This document shows positions 53,594 through 63,051 of a stretch of 64,000 nt of DNA, piece by piece (the first letter of the stretch is position 1; each line of letters starts with the position of its first letter). The stretch lies in assembly GCF_009649815.1 (NCBI RefSeq), contig NZ_WJIC01000002.1, positions 1-64,000 of the forward strand, written 5' to 3'. The position numbers and the translations under genes were made by a program. Under the pieces are notes generated by a model. That model saw only the letters and a list, made by a program, of their open reading frames with translations, did no database searches and was not told where the DNA came from. This DNA comes from Nocardia sp. SYP-A9097 (lineage in GTDB: Bacteria > Actinomycetota > Actinomycetes > Mycobacteriales > Mycobacteriaceae).

Positions 53594-54871
53594 GTGACCA
53601 CCGACCAACCGGCGAAGCCGTCCAGTACCGCCGACAATCCCATGCCGGTGCGCACCATCGCCGTGAAGGTGGCGCAGTGGATCGACCGGTTGGGCGCGGT
53701 CTGGGTCGAAGGCCAGATCACCCAGATCAATCTGCGGCCCGGCACCCGCACCGCGTTTCTGGTGCTGCGCGATACCGCCGCCGATATGTCGCTCTCGGTC
53801 ACCTGTGATCCGGATCTGCTGCGCAATTCCGCGGTGCCGCTGCAGGAGGGCAGCCGGGTTGTGGTTTACGGCAAACTGTCATTCTTCACCGCGCGCGGCA
53901 CGGTCTCCTTGCGCGTCACCGAGATTCGGCCGGTCGGCATCGGTGAACTGCTCGCCCGTATCGCACGACTGAAGGCGCTACTGGATGCCGAGGGATTGTT
54001 CGATCCGCGGCTCAAACGCCCGATTCCGTTCCTGCCCAATCGCATCGGGCTCATTACCGGCCGCGCGAGTGCCGCCGAACACGATGTGGTGACGGTGGCG
54101 ACACAGCGCTGGCCCGCGGTCCGCTTCGATATTCGCAATACCGCGGTGCAGGGGCCGACCGCCGTTCCGCAGATTCTGGAGGCTCTCGCCGCGCTGGACG
54201 CCGATCCGCAGATCGATGTGATCGTGCTGGCGCGCGGCGGCGGCAGCGTCGAGGACCTGCTGCCGTTCTCCGATGAAACTCTATGCCGCGCAATAGTTTC
54301 CGCCAAGACACCGATTGTCAGCGCGATCGGCCATGAGCCGGATAATCCACTCAGCGACTATGTAGCGGACCTGCGCGCGGCCACCCCCACCGATGCCGCC
54401 AAGCGCATAGTCCCCGATGCCGCCGCCGAAGCCGCGCTACTGCGCGAATTACAGGCTCGCGCCGCCGCCTCGCTACGCGGCTGGGTGGATCGCGAATCCC
54501 GTGCGCTGCAACAGCTTCGCTCGCGCCCGGTACTCGCCGATCCGCTTCGCATGCTGGAGCAGCGGCACGATGAGGTGGAGCGTTTCCGCACCGCCACCCG
54601 GCGCGCCGTCAACCACGGCCTCACCACCGAATCCACCGCCACCCGTCACCTGCGCGAAAAGCTCTCCGCGCTGGGCCCGGCCGCCACCCTTGCGCGCGGT
54701 TACGCGGTCGTTCAGAAGGTAGTCGGCAAGGACCGCGGAGTAGTGCGGTCGATCGACGACGCTCCGGCGGGCAGTCAGCTCCGCATCCGAGTGGCGGACG
54801 GCGCGCTCTCCGCTGCCACGCTCGGCTCCCAACCCCTCGGTCCGCGAAAGGATTCCACCAAGAATGTCTGA
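53594..54871 (+). CDS. xseA: Exodeoxyribonuclease VII large subunit
   Basis: A 425-residue XseA. The N-terminal OB fold ([15 protein letters not shown], residues about 30-45) is followed by the catalytic region with [25 protein letters not shown] and AIGHEPD (near 235-250), then a coiled coil and an LARGYAVV end typical of the family. GTG 53594 is taken as the start as it gives the usual N-terminus. It overlaps xseB by 8 nt. Confidence 0.95.
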   Translation: MTTDQPAKPSSTADNPMPVRTIAVKVAQWIDRLGAVWVEGQITQINLRPGTRTAFLVLRDTAADMSLSVTCDPDLLRNSAVPLQEGSRVVVYGKLSFFTARGTVSLRVTEIRPVGIGELLARIARLKALLDAEGLFDPRLKRPIPFLPNRIGLITGRASAAEHDVVTVATQRWPAVRFDIRNTAVQGPTAVPQILEALAALDADPQIDVIVLARGGGSVEDLLPFSDETLCRAIVSAKTPIVSAIGHEPDNPLSDYVADLRAATPTDAAKRIVPDAAAEAALLRELQARAAASLRGWVDRESRALQQLRSRPVLADPLRMLEQRHDEVERFRTATRRAVNHGLTTESTATRHLREKLSALGPAATLARGYAVVQKVVGKDRGVVRSIDDAPAGSQLRIRVADGALSAATLGSQPLGPRKDSTKNV

Positions 54872-55088
54872 TACCGACCTCGCCGAAATCTCCACCTTCG
54901 GCTATGAACGCGCCCGCGACGAACTCGTCAATGTGGTCAAGATGCTGGAGCAGGGCGGCCTCGACCTGGACGATTCACTCACCCTCTGGGAGCGCGGCGA
55001 AGCCCTCGCCAACCGCTGCGAGGAACACCTCGCCGGAGCCCGCAAGCGGGTTGAGGACGCGCTCGCGCACGGCTCTCAGGAAGGCTGA
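54864..55088 (+). CDS. xseB: Exodeoxyribonuclease VII small subunit
   Basis: A 74-residue XseB with the family pattern [20 protein letters not shown] and [18 protein letters not shown] sequence ([18 protein letters not shown]). It binds XseA to form exonuclease VII. The start overlaps the xseA stop, and this gene ends the pair. Confidence 0.96.
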   Translation: MSDTDLAEISTFGYERARDELVNVVKMLEQGGLDLDDSLTLWERGEALANRCEEHLAGARKRVEDALAHGSQEG

Positions 55089-55114
55089 GCCACAACCCTT
55101 TCCGGGGCTGATCC

Positions 55115-55136
55115 CCCGTCATTCCGGGATGACGGG
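55115..55136. repeat. Minimal palindrome related to the long dispersed element
   Basis: CCCGTCAT and ATGACGGG arms (55115-55122, 55129-55136) equal the outer edges of the long palindromes at 48956 and 56964. It lies just downstream of xseB and may be a deleted copy that also works as a terminator. Confidence 0.5.
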
Positions 55137-55147
55137 CGAAATTACCG

Positions 55148-55699
55148 CTACGAGCGCGGCAGCGGCTGAGCGTTGCCGACGGCCGCGGCGAGAATGTTGT
55201 ACGAGCCCGCATTGCCGGCGCCCTTGATCAGGACTCGGGTGTCGCCGAAGTCGGAGATCCAGGCGGTTTCGGTGCCGGGCTCGGAGTAGACGACCCATTT
55301 GCGGTCGCCGATCTGCTGGACGCCGGTGGCGTAGCGGGTGCCGGCGACCTTCTTGGCCAGCACCTCTTCGGCCGTATTGGATTGCGTCACCCGCATATAG
55401 CTGCCCTGCGGGGTGATGTAGCCGACCGTGCTGGAGACGCCGGGTTCGCGGTTGCCGGAGTTGGCTCTCCAGTCCGCGGGCAGCGCGGGCTCGCGAATGC
55501 CGAATGGGAGCTGTTTGGCGTCCTCGGCAAGTGCGGTGTGCGCGTCGAAGTTCGGGACCTGGCCCGCGGTGGGGCCATTCGAGGTGAAGGTGCACTGGCT
55601 GGCTATGCCAGCGATGACCAGGCAGATCAGGACCAGGGGCAGGAGGGACCAGAAGAGGTCCTTCCAGTCGTTCAGGATCCGCGGCTTCGTGTTCGACAC
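55148..55699 (-). CDS. DUF4245-like membrane-anchored protein
   Basis: A 183-residue protein: one N-terminal TM helix (residues about 15-35, FWSLLPLVLICLVIAGIA) followed by an extracytoplasmic domain with TVGYITPQGSYMRVTQS and WISDFGDTRVLIKG. It corresponds by place and pattern to the DUF4245 protein (Rv1100 type) beside glpX in mycobacteria. The GTG at 55699 sits 6 nt after a GATACT hexamer, suggesting a leaderless start. Function unknown. Divergent from glpX. Confidence 0.82.
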   Translation of the reverse strand: MSNTKPRILNDWKDLFWSLLPLVLICLVIAGIASQCTFTSNGPTAGQVPNFDAHTALAEDAKQLPFGIREPALPADWRANSGNREPGVSSTVGYITPQGSYMRVTQSNTAEEVLAKKVAGTRYATGVQQIGDRKWVVYSEPGTETAWISDFGDTRVLIKGAGNAGSYNILAAAVGNAQPLPRS

Positions 55700-55885
55700 G
55701 CACCCAGTATCCACGGCGGGTGGATGCGACCCGCCTCACAGTGCCGGTGCCGGTTGCCGCGCGGTCAAGTGGCGCATCCGTAAAGGTCCAGCACCGGCGC
55801 GGAAGTGAAACGTCAGTACTTGCGTAGGGCCTCGAAGCCCAATGAGACAATTCACGCAGCAGTAGACAACCAAGGAGGCACCGTA

Positions 55886-56929
55886 ATGACGGCACCCACG
55901 CCCGCAACCAGCCGCCGCGAGGCCCCGGATCGCAATCTCGCACTGGAGTTGGTCCGGGTCACCGAGGCCGGCGCCATGGCCGCGGGACGCTGGGTCGGCC
56001 GCGGCGACAAGGAGGGCGGCGACGGTGCCGCCGTCGACGCCATGCGCCAGCTGGTGTCGACCGTGTCGATGCGCGGCATCGTGGTCATCGGTGAGGGCGA
56101 GAAGGACGAAGCGCCCATGCTCTACAACGGCGAACTCGTCGGCAATGGCGAGGGCGCGGAACTCGACTTCGCGGTCGACCCGATCGACGGCACCACGCTG
56201 ATGTCGAAGGGCTCGCCCGGCGCGATCTCCGTCCTGGCGGTCGCCGAGCGCGGCGCCATGTTCGACCCGTCGGCCGTGTTCTACATGGAGAAGATCGCCG
56301 TCGGCCCGGACGCCGCCGATGTCATCGACCTCTCGGCCCCGATCGCGGAGAACCTGCGCCGCGTCGCCAAGGCCAAGAACTCCTTCGTCTCGGACCTGAC
56401 CGTCTGCATCCTCGATCGTCCCCGGCACGAGCCGCATATGCGCGAGGTCCGCGAGGCCGGTGCCCGCATCCGCCTCATCTCCGACGGTGACGTCGCGGGC
56501 GCGATCGCCTGTGCCCGACCGGAATCCGGTGTCGACCTCCTCATCGGCATCGGCGGCACGCCCGAGGGCATTATCGCCGCGGCGGCCATGCGCTGTATGG
56601 GTGGCGCGCTGCAGGCCAAGCTGGCCCCGAAGGACGAGGCCGAGCGGCAGAAGGCCATCGACGCGGGCCACGATCTCGATCGGGTGCTCGGCACCGAGGA
56701 CCTGGTCTCCGGTGAGGACGTGTTCTTCAGTGCCACCGGCGTCACCGACGGTGATCTGCTGCGCGGCGTGCGCTACTACGGCGGCGGGGCGTACACCCAG
56801 TCCATCGTCATGCGCGCCAAGTCCGGCACCGTCCGCATGGTCGACGCCTACCACCGGCTGACCAAGCTGCGCGAGTACGCCTCGGTCGACTTCGTCGGCG
56901 ACGACGATGCCAGCCCGCCGATGTTCTGA
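55886..56929 (+). CDS. glpX: Class II fructose-1,6-bisphosphatase GlpX
   Basis: A 347-residue gluconeogenic phosphatase. AGGAGG precedes the ATG. Motifs: [30 protein letters not shown] (metal site), and [17 protein letters not shown]. The family hydrolyses fructose-1,6-bisphosphate and is the main FBPase in mycobacteria. Convergent arrangement is absent; fum follows on the same strand with a palindromic repeat in between. Confidence 0.97.
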   Translation: MTAPTPATSRREAPDRNLALELVRVTEAGAMAAGRWVGRGDKEGGDGAAVDAMRQLVSTVSMRGIVVIGEGEKDEAPMLYNGELVGNGEGAELDFAVDPIDGTTLMSKGSPGAISVLAVAERGAMFDPSAVFYMEKIAVGPDAADVIDLSAPIAENLRRVAKAKNSFVSDLTVCILDRPRHEPHMREVREAGARIRLISDGDVAGAIACARPESGVDLLIGIGGTPEGIIAAAAMRCMGGALQAKLAPKDEAERQKAIDAGHDLDRVLGTEDLVSGEDVFFSATGVTDGDLLRGVRYYGGGAYTQSIVMRAKSGTVRMVDAYHRLTKLREYASVDFVGDDDASPPMF

Positions 56930-56963
56930 TCGAATCCCGCACCGGGGCAATGACTTCGGACGT

Positions 56964-57042
56964 CTCGTCATCCCGGTGCGCTTTTTGGCTGGGATCTGCA
57001 CGATCGTGTGGATGCCGGCCAAAAACATGCCGGGATGACGAG
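56964..57042. repeat. Long palindromic dispersed element, copy B
   Basis: A 79-bp near-palindrome with arms CTCGTCATCCCGG...GATCTGCACGA and TCGTGTGGATGCCGG...GGGATGACGAG, centred on CACGATCGTG. It shares both arms with copy A and lies between glpX and fum. Confidence 0.8.
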
Positions 57043-57197
57043 GGATCCGCGCGGTGCCGGGGATGACGAGGGGATGCGCGCGTTGCCAGGGGTGACGGGT
57101 TCAGCTCCGGCCGTCGCTGTATTCCCGGTGGCGCATGTGCGGATTCTCCCAGGCGTGGCACCCCCACGCATCCCGGTCCCGGCCTAGGGTCGAACCC

Positions 57198-58604
57198 ATG
57201 ACCGACGACACCCGGTACCGCATCGAGCACGACACGATGGGCGAAGTCCGCGTCCCAGTTGAAGCGTTGTGGCGGGCGCAGACTCAGCGCGCGGTGGAGA
57301 ATTTCCCCATCAGCGGTCGCGGCCTGGAGCGTGCGCAGATCCGCGCGCTCGGCCTGCTGAAAGCCGCCTGCGCCACCGTCAATCGCGATCTGGGGCTGCT
57401 CGACCCGATCAAGGCGAATGCGATTGTCGCCGCCGCCACCGAGATCGCCGACGGCAAGCATGACGATCAATTCCCCATCGATGTCTTCCAGACCGGTTCG
57501 GGCACCAGCTCGAATATGAACGCCAATGAGGTGATCGCGAGTATCGCCGCACGCGATGGCGTCACCGTGCATCCCAATGACGATGTGAACATGTCGCAGT
57601 CGTCGAACGACACCTTCCCCACCGCAACGCATGTCGCGGCCACCGAGGCCGTGGTCAAGGAGCTGGTGCCCGCGCTGGATCATCTGCGGCTGGCGCTGCT
57701 GGACAAGTCGGTGCAGTGGCGTGAGGTGGTGAAGTCCGGGCGCACGCATCTGATGGATGCCGTGCCGATCACCCTCGGTCAGGAGTTCAGCGGTTACACC
57801 CGGCAGGTGAGCGCGGGTATCGAACGGCTGCTGACCACACTGCCGCGCCTGGGCGAGCTGGCCATCGGCGGGACCGCCGTCGGGACCGGACTGAACGCAC
57901 CCGACGGATTCGGCGCGAAAGTCGTTGTGGAGCTGAAAAAGTCGACGGATCTGGATGCACTGTCGGAGGCTCGGAATCACTTCGAGGCGCAGGCCGCGCG
58001 CGATGGCCTGGTCGAGCTCTCCGGTGCGTTGCGCACCGTTGCCATCAGCCTGACAAAGATCGCCAATGATGTGCGATGGATGGGGTCCGGACCGCTCACC
58101 GGGCTCGCCGAGATCCAGCTGCCCGATCTGCAGCCCGGCTCGTCGATCATGCCCGGCAAGGTGAATCCGGTACTGCCGGAGGCGGTTACGCAGGTGGCGG
58201 CTCAGGTCATCGGCAATGACGCGGCCATTGCCTGGGGCGGCGGCAATGGTGCGTTCGAATTGAACGTCTACATTCCGGTGATGGCGCGCAATGTGCTGGA
58301 GTCGATTCGACTGCTGGCCAATGTTTCCCGCCTCTTCGCCGACAAGTGCATTGTCGGGCTGATCGCGAACGAGGAGCGACTGCGCCGGCTGGCCGAATCC
58401 TCGCCGTCGATCGTGACGCCGCTGAACTCGGCCATCGGCTATGAGGAAGCCGCCGCTGTCGCCAAGGAGGCGGTCAAGGCGCACAAGACGATTCGGCAGA
58501 CGGTGATCGACCGTGGGCTCATCGGGGACAACCTGTCCGTCGAGGAACTCGACCGCCGCCTCGACGTGCTGTCCATGTCGAAGGTCGAAGACAAGAAGGA
58601 ATAG
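57198..58604 (+). CDS. fumC: Class II fumarate hydratase FumC
   Basis: A 468-residue fumarase that interconverts fumarate and malate in the TCA cycle. The family marks are [13 protein letters not shown] (substrate site), [12 protein letters not shown] and [12 protein letters not shown]; the latter is the signature loop with the active Ser. Start ATG 57198 is taken from the common [17 protein letters not shown] opening. It ends 13 nt before a strong hairpin. Cytoplasmic; likely constitutive. Confidence 0.97.
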   Translation: MTDDTRYRIEHDTMGEVRVPVEALWRAQTQRAVENFPISGRGLERAQIRALGLLKAACATVNRDLGLLDPIKANAIVAAATEIADGKHDDQFPIDVFQTGSGTSSNMNANEVIASIAARDGVTVHPNDDVNMSQSSNDTFPTATHVAATEAVVKELVPALDHLRLALLDKSVQWREVVKSGRTHLMDAVPITLGQEFSGYTRQVSAGIERLLTTLPRLGELAIGGTAVGTGLNAPDGFGAKVVVELKKSTDLDALSEARNHFEAQAARDGLVELSGALRTVAISLTKIANDVRWMGSGPLTGLAEIQLPDLQPGSSIMPGKVNPVLPEAVTQVAAQVIGNDAAIAWGGGNGAFELNVYIPVMARNVLESIRLLANVSRLFADKCIVGLIANEERLRRLAESSPSIVTPLNSAIGYEEAAAVAKEAVKAHKTIRQTVIDRGLIGDNLSVEELDRRLDVLSMSKVEDKKE

Positions 58605-58616
58605 CGACACACGACG

Positions 58617-58650
58617 AACGGGCCCGGCGGCAACTGCCACCGGGCCCGTT
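58617..58650. terminator. 16-bp stem-loop between convergent genes
   Basis: Arms 58617-58632 and 58635-58650 with one mismatch and a 2-nt loop; serves both fum and the monooxygenase gene. Confidence 0.78.
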
Positions 58651-58659
58651 TCCCGTATC

Positions 58660-59844
58660 TCACCGCGCGGCAATGATTTCCGGGTAGTTCTTCAGCTCGA
58701 TATCGTTCTTCGACTTCTCCGCCGACTTCACCATCATGTCCATGAAACGCGAGTGCAGGAACCAATTGCGCAGTCGCAAACCGTATCCGGTCTTGGGGGC
58801 CAGGAACGGACCGGCGTTCGCACCATCCGCCAGCTTGCCGTAGCGCTTCATCATCTCCTCGTAGCGCGGAAACGCGATGGTGTAATCGCCTTCGGCGGCG
58901 GCCAATTCACCGGCGAGTACATACGCGCCGACCACCGCGAGACCGGTACCGAAGCCCGCGAGCGTATTGCCCTGTCCCGCATCGCCGACCAGTGCGATCC
59001 GCCCCTTGACGAAGCTCTTCATGCTGACCTTGCTGATCGAGTCCAGGTAGAAACCGTTGAGCTGCGGCAACTCGCCCAGCATGCGCGGCACCTCCCAGCC
59101 GAGTCCGGCGTACTTGTCGGCGATGATGCGCCGCTGAGCGTCGAAATCGTCACGGTCGTAATCGAGTTGGGGCGACGCGAAAATGTACAGGTGCGCCGCC
59201 TTGGAACTGCCCAGGCTGGCCAAACGGCCGGGAACGTTGAAGGCGTGCGAGGTGGCGCGCTCACGATTACCGTGCGGTTCGGTCTCCCAATTCGAGAGCC
59301 CGGCGAGTGCGTAGTAGTGGCCCTGATGCTTCACGAAGTTCCGCTCCGGCCCGAAGGTCAGCTTGCGGACCCTGGAGTGAATGCCGTCCGCGCCGAAGAC
59401 CAGGTCGAACGTGCGGGCCGGAGCGTGCTGAAACTCCACGCGCACACCGGTTTTCGTCTCCTCGAGTGCGGTGATGGTGTCGCCGAACATGTATTCACAG
59501 CTGTCCGCGGTGTGCTGATACATGACCTCGGCCAGATCGCCGCGCAGGATCTCGATATCGCCGCCGGTGAAATCGCCTGAGATGAGCGCCTTTTGGTTGC
59601 CCGCCTCATCGACGATGACCATATCGGTCTTGCCGGTCTGGCGGCGCTTGATGTCGTCCAGTATGCCCATGCGCTCCAGCACCGCCATGTGCGTGCGGCC
59701 GGTGAAGTCGACGGCCTGGCCGCCGGCGCGCAAGGCCGGGGCCTTCTCGACGACGGTGACCTGGAAGCCGTAGCGCTCGAGCCAGTAGGCCAGGGCCGGT
59801 CCCGCGATGGAAGCGCCGGAGATGAGAACCGTGGTGTTTCGCAT
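58660..59844 (-). CDS. FAD-dependent monooxygenase (PHBH/TetX-like fold)
   Basis: A 394-residue flavin monooxygenase. FAD motif GASIAGPALAYWLERYG (residues 9-25), an FGADGIHSRVRK block and the GD motif LVGDAGQGNTLAGFGTGLAVVGAYVL near 295-320. These enzymes hydroxylate aromatics or inactivate drugs. The ATG at 59844 has GAAGGAAG upstream. It is divergent from a TetR gene, the usual arrangement for drug- or effector-induced monooxygenases. Substrate unknown. Confidence 0.9.
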   Translation of the reverse strand: MRNTTVLISGASIAGPALAYWLERYGFQVTVVEKAPALRAGGQAVDFTGRTHMAVLERMGILDDIKRRQTGKTDMVIVDEAGNQKALISGDFTGGDIEILRGDLAEVMYQHTADSCEYMFGDTITALEETKTGVRVEFQHAPARTFDLVFGADGIHSRVRKLTFGPERNFVKHQGHYYALAGLSNWETEPHGNRERATSHAFNVPGRLASLGSSKAAHLYIFASPQLDYDRDDFDAQRRIIADKYAGLGWEVPRMLGELPQLNGFYLDSISKVSMKSFVKGRIALVGDAGQGNTLAGFGTGLAVVGAYVLAGELAAAEGDYTIAFPRYEEMMKRYGKLADGANAGPFLAPKTGYGLRLRNWFLHSRFMDMMVKSAEKSKNDIELKNYPEIIAAR

Positions 59845-59865
59845 GATGTTCTTCCTTCGAGTTAT

Positions 59866-59909
59866 TGCGTCCGTCGGCCGCTGTTGTTGAATAGCGTATG
59901 ATGGACGCA
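59866..59909. promoter_or_regulatory. Candidate divergent operator (TGCGTCC / GGACGCA)
   Basis: Inverted 7-mers at 59866-59872 and 59903-59909, 30 bp apart, in the gap between the monooxygenase and the TetR gene. They could be half-sites of the TetR protein; spacing is wider than usual. Confidence 0.3.
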
Positions 59910-59948
59910 GAAGAACGTCAAGCCGAACTTTCCGGAAGGATGGCGACG

Positions 59949-60671
59949 ATGCCGACCTCGTTCGAACTGCTCTGGCCCGCACCCGCCCGACCCAAACGCG
60001 GACCGAAACCCTCCCTCACCCTGGAGGGCATTGTGAGCGAGGCGATCGCACTCGCCGACGCCGAAGGGCTGGGCAATCTGTCCATGCAGCGGCTGGCCGA
60101 GCGGCTGGGATGCGCCAAGATGGCGCTCTACCGGTACGTGCCGGGCAAAGCCGAACTGACGGCACTCATGCTCGACACCGCCTTCGGCACACCACCGGAA
60201 ACAACTGCCGCACAGGCGAATTCAGCCGAACCCTGGCGGGCATACCTGCGCGTGTGGGCCGAGACGATTTTCGACCGTTACCACGCGCACCCGTGGGGAC
60301 TGGAACTCACGACCGGCACCCGGCCCATGGGGCCGAATGAGATGTCCTGGCTGGAGACCGGCCTCGCCGCGCTCGACGGCAGCGGCCTGACCGCGGCCGA
60401 ACGCTTCGACGCCACCGTGCTCCTGATCGGCCACACCCGCAGCCTGGTGCAAGTGATCGGCGGGGCCGCCAGCGATGCCGATGTGGAGGCCGAACTGGCC
60501 ACCCAACTGAACGTGGTACTGCTCGAACACGGCGACCGGTTCCCGCATGTCGCGGCGGCCATGGCCGAACAGGCGGCGCCGGAAGCCGCCGCCGAACGCA
60601 ATAACGCCCTGCACTTCGGCATCGACCGCATCCTGGATGGACTGGGCGCGCTCATCAACAGCCGAAGGTAG
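59949..60671 (+). CDS. TetR-family regulator
   Basis: A 240-residue TetR regulator with a basic N-terminal extension (ARPKRGPKPSL), the HTH at about 20-75 (SMQRLAERLGCAKMALYRYV), and a C-terminal ligand domain of the TetR_C class (EPWRAYLRVWAETIFDRYHAH). I take ATG 59949 as start because GGAAGG lies 9 nt upstream; ATG 59898 is a longer alternative. It probably represses itself and the adjacent monooxygenase gene. Confidence 0.87.
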   Translation: MPTSFELLWPAPARPKRGPKPSLTLEGIVSEAIALADAEGLGNLSMQRLAERLGCAKMALYRYVPGKAELTALMLDTAFGTPPETTAAQANSAEPWRAYLRVWAETIFDRYHAHPWGLELTTGTRPMGPNEMSWLETGLAALDGSGLTAAERFDATVLLIGHTRSLVQVIGGAASDADVEAELATQLNVVLLEHGDRFPHVAAAMAEQAAPEAAAERNNALHFGIDRILDGLGALINSRR

Positions 60672-60736
60672 AGAGCGCTACCCCCCATCTGATCCAACCC
60701 GCCCGCAGCGAAGCGGAGGGCAAATAGACTCAGCGC

Positions 60737-61159
60737 ATGGCGGAAATACCTGAGTTGCAGCAGGATGCGGTTACGACGGTGCGGGAGTTCTTCGCCGCAA
60801 TGGAGATGAAGGCCGTTACCGAGGCGCTCGAACTCGTCGATCCTGGCATTGTTTGGAAGAACACTTCGCTACCGGATGTGCGCGGGGTAGACCGGGTGCG
60901 GTGGATTCTCGACAAGCTGAGCAATCCGCGCTTCGGGTTCCGGGCCGATATGCACCATATCGCCGCCGACGAGGATGGTGTGGTGCTCACCGAGCGCACC
61001 GATTACCTGCGGATGGGCCCTGTCGAGATCGCCTTCTGGGTGTGCGGCACCTTCGAACTCGTCGACGGCCGAATCGCCCTGTGGCACGACCACTTCAGCT
61101 GGGAGAACTTCCTGCGCGGCACGGTCGTCGGCCTATTCCGGGCCGTACTCCCCCGCTGA
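60737..61159 (+). CDS. Limonene-1,2-epoxide hydrolase-like protein
   Basis: A 140-residue small alpha+beta-barrel hydrolase. The LEH catalytic set is present in order: ERTD gives R87 and D89, and LWHDHF gives D118, matching the Arg-Asp-Asp triad. M. tuberculosis EphG (Rv2740) belongs here. Likely hydrates lipid or terpenoid epoxides. Stands alone; convergent with the desaturase-like gene. Confidence 0.85.
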   Translation: MAEIPELQQDAVTTVREFFAAMEMKAVTEALELVDPGIVWKNTSLPDVRGVDRVRWILDKLSNPRFGFRADMHHIAADEDGVVLTERTDYLRMGPVEIAFWVCGTFELVDGRIALWHDHFSWENFLRGTVVGLFRAVLPR

Positions 61160-61168
61160 CAAACGAAA

Positions 61169-61194
61169 ACCGGCTGCCCACATGGACAGCCGGT
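61169..61194 (-). terminator. Stem-loop terminator of the desaturase-like gene
   Basis: Arms 61169-61176 and 61187-61194 followed on the minus strand by a T-rich run. Lies 17 nt beyond the desA2-like stop. Confidence 0.7.
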
Positions 61195-61211
61195 GATGCG
61201 ACGGTGATTGC

Positions 61212-62069
61212 TCAGGGGCGCAGGTGCGCCAGTTCGGCGCGGGCCTTTTCGCCGGTTTCGCTGAAGTCGGTGCGGGTGAAGATGTTCCAGCGCTCGAGCA
61301 GGGGACCGAAGACCAGGGCGGGTTCATTCGCCTTGTCGTAGATGCCGGCCTCGGCGAGGACCTCATCGCTGGTGCTGCCGTCGGCGAGTTCGACCACGGG
61401 GACGTGGAAGTCGGCGACCCGGTCGGCGATGGCGCGCACGGCCTGGTCCGGGACCAGGTCGAGAGCGGCCGAGACCAGGTTGGCGAAGAAGACGGCCTGC
61501 AGTTCGTCATCGGCGGCCAGGCGCTCGGCAATGGTGGCGACGATCGGGCTGTCGACGGTAGCGGCGGTATTGCGGTGCCGCACAGCCGCTGCCGCCTCTT
61601 CGAAGGCGCAGGTGGCCAGCACATCGATGAGATGCATGGCGGGGCGGCGGAAGCTGGCGGTCATATGCGCCATACGCATGCGCTCCAGCTCGATGGGGTC
61701 GACCGCGCGCGTCACTATGAGGAAGTTGCGGATCATGATTTCGTGCCGGTTCTCCTCGGCCGTCCAGCGACCGACCCAGCGCCACCAGGCGCCGGTGCGC
61801 AGGTACTTGCCGATCTCCCGGTGATAGGAGGGCAGATTGTCGGCGACCAGCACGCTCACGGTCAGCGCGAGCTTGGAGACGTCGCTGAGCTCGGATTGCC
61901 CGGGCTCCCAATCGGTTCCACCGAGGAACTCGAAGTTGCGGCCGTCGTCCCACGGCACATAGTCGTGGGGCTGCCACTCCACCGCCAGGGCGATATGGCG
62001 AACCAGGTTTGCTTCTACCTCCGCCGCCAGCTGTTCCAGCAGTTCGGGGTCGGCCAAATCGTTCTGCAC
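61212..62069 (-). CDS. desA2: DesA2-like acyl-ACP desaturase-family protein
   Basis: A 285-residue member of the soluble diiron desaturase family. The first iron motif is AEENRH (E106, H109) and the CAFEEAAAAVRH block supplies a further Glu/His. The second ExxH motif that plant desaturases have (DEKRH) aligns here with AADDELQ, so the Glu is replaced by Asp and the His by Gln. It matches the position of M. tuberculosis DesA2 (Rv1094) beside phoH2. Activity is therefore doubtful or altered. Soluble. Confidence 0.85.
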   Translation of the reverse strand: MQNDLADPELLEQLAAEVEANLVRHIALAVEWQPHDYVPWDDGRNFEFLGGTDWEPGQSELSDVSKLALTVSVLVADNLPSYHREIGKYLRTGAWWRWVGRWTAEENRHEIMIRNFLIVTRAVDPIELERMRMAHMTASFRRPAMHLIDVLATCAFEEAAAAVRHRNTAATVDSPIVATIAERLAADDELQAVFFANLVSAALDLVPDQAVRAIADRVADFHVPVVELADGSTSDEVLAEAGIYDKANEPALVFGPLLERWNIFTRTDFSETGEKARAELAHLRP

Positions 62070-62344
62070 GGAGACAACCTAGCGGCTCGCGGGCAAACAT
62101 GGGTATATTCGCCCCGCATTCGAAACGGCTATCGCCTACGCCGCAGGCCAATGCCGAGACCTCGCGCCCGAGCAAACACCGCCGTGCCGGTGCCGAACCG
62201 AACAGCGAAGTGGGTCCGGGGCGGGGAAGGCTCCGGACCCACGCCGCGCTACCGCTCAGCGGTGGTGACCCGCGCTGCGCCGCAGCCGCTGTCGTCGCGT
62301 TGCGGTCATTGTCGCTGTGCCGCAGTCACTTCCGCTCACAGCGC

Positions 62345-62866
62345 CTACTTCGGGGTGATGGTGGTCTTGTTGTCGACCCAGGTGATGGTGCCGCCGGTGA
62401 AGTCGCTCTGCTTGCCGCCGGTGATATCGGTTTCGTCGGTGGTCGGGTAGCCGAGGGCGCCGCCGGGGCCGCCGTCCGCTTCCCAGGCTTTGCGGATCTC
62501 ACCCCACACCACGTGGATTCCGGCGGCGGGGCTGCTGACGATCGCGCCGCCCGCGAATTCCTGGATCTTGCCGCCGCCGGGGCCGTCCTGGGCGGCGGCG
62601 GTGGGCAGGCCGAGTGGGCCTGTGACACCGCCCATTTCGTTGTATTCGGCCAGGAAGTCGCCGCTGACGATGAGCTCCCCGTCGCGGGTGGCGATCTTGG
62701 TTTCGGTGGCGTGCTCGGCGGCCACCGCCGCCGCCATGGCGGTGGTGGTGGCCGCCGCCGTATCGGATTTCGAATCCTTGCTGTCCTTGTCGCAGCCCGC
62801 GGTGAATGCGGTCACGATGGCGATGGCCGCGATGAAGCCGGCCGAACGTCGAGCGAAGGTACGCAT
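62345..62866 (-). CDS. LGFP-repeat lipoprotein
   Basis: A 173-residue lipoprotein: signal peptide with lipobox TAFTAGC, a low-complexity linker rich in Ala/Asp/Ser, and LGFP-type repeats (GPLGLPTAAAQDG and GALGYPTTDETD). LGFP proteins attach to the cell wall arabinogalactan in mycolata. Start ATG 62866 follows GAGAGGGATGAA. Function in wall integrity is inferred. Confidence 0.87.
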   Translation of the reverse strand: MRTFARRSAGFIAAIAIVTAFTAGCDKDSKDSKSDTAAATTTAMAAAVAAEHATETKIATRDGELIVSGDFLAEYNEMGGVTGPLGLPTAAAQDGPGGGKIQEFAGGAIVSSPAAGIHVVWGEIRKAWEADGGPGGALGYPTTDETDITGGKQSDFTGGTITWVDNKTTITPK

Positions 62867-63002
62867 TTCATCCCTCTCGATAACTGGCCAGGCGCTCAGC
62901 AATTATTCGGCAAAACCATTGAAGCCCACCGAATTAACAGCCGAGCAGGTATTTGTGCGGAATATACCCTGCCAACTATGCGATGAAACACAGGCCAAAA
63001 AT

Positions 63003-63040
63003 TTGCCCGATCGAGTCGGCGAACCGACCCGATCGGGCAA
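63003..63040 (-). terminator. 17-bp stem-loop with T-tract, phoH2 terminator
   Basis: Arms 63003-63019 and 63024-63040 (one wobble) with a CGAA loop, followed on the minus strand by AAATTTTT. Rho-independent terminator 12 nt after the phoH2 stop. Confidence 0.85.
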
Positions 63041-63051
63041 GAACCGCCCGC

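Noticed and set aside
56808..58673. 621-codon minus-strand frame over fum
   Set aside because: Antisense shadow of fum; no start signal or family.
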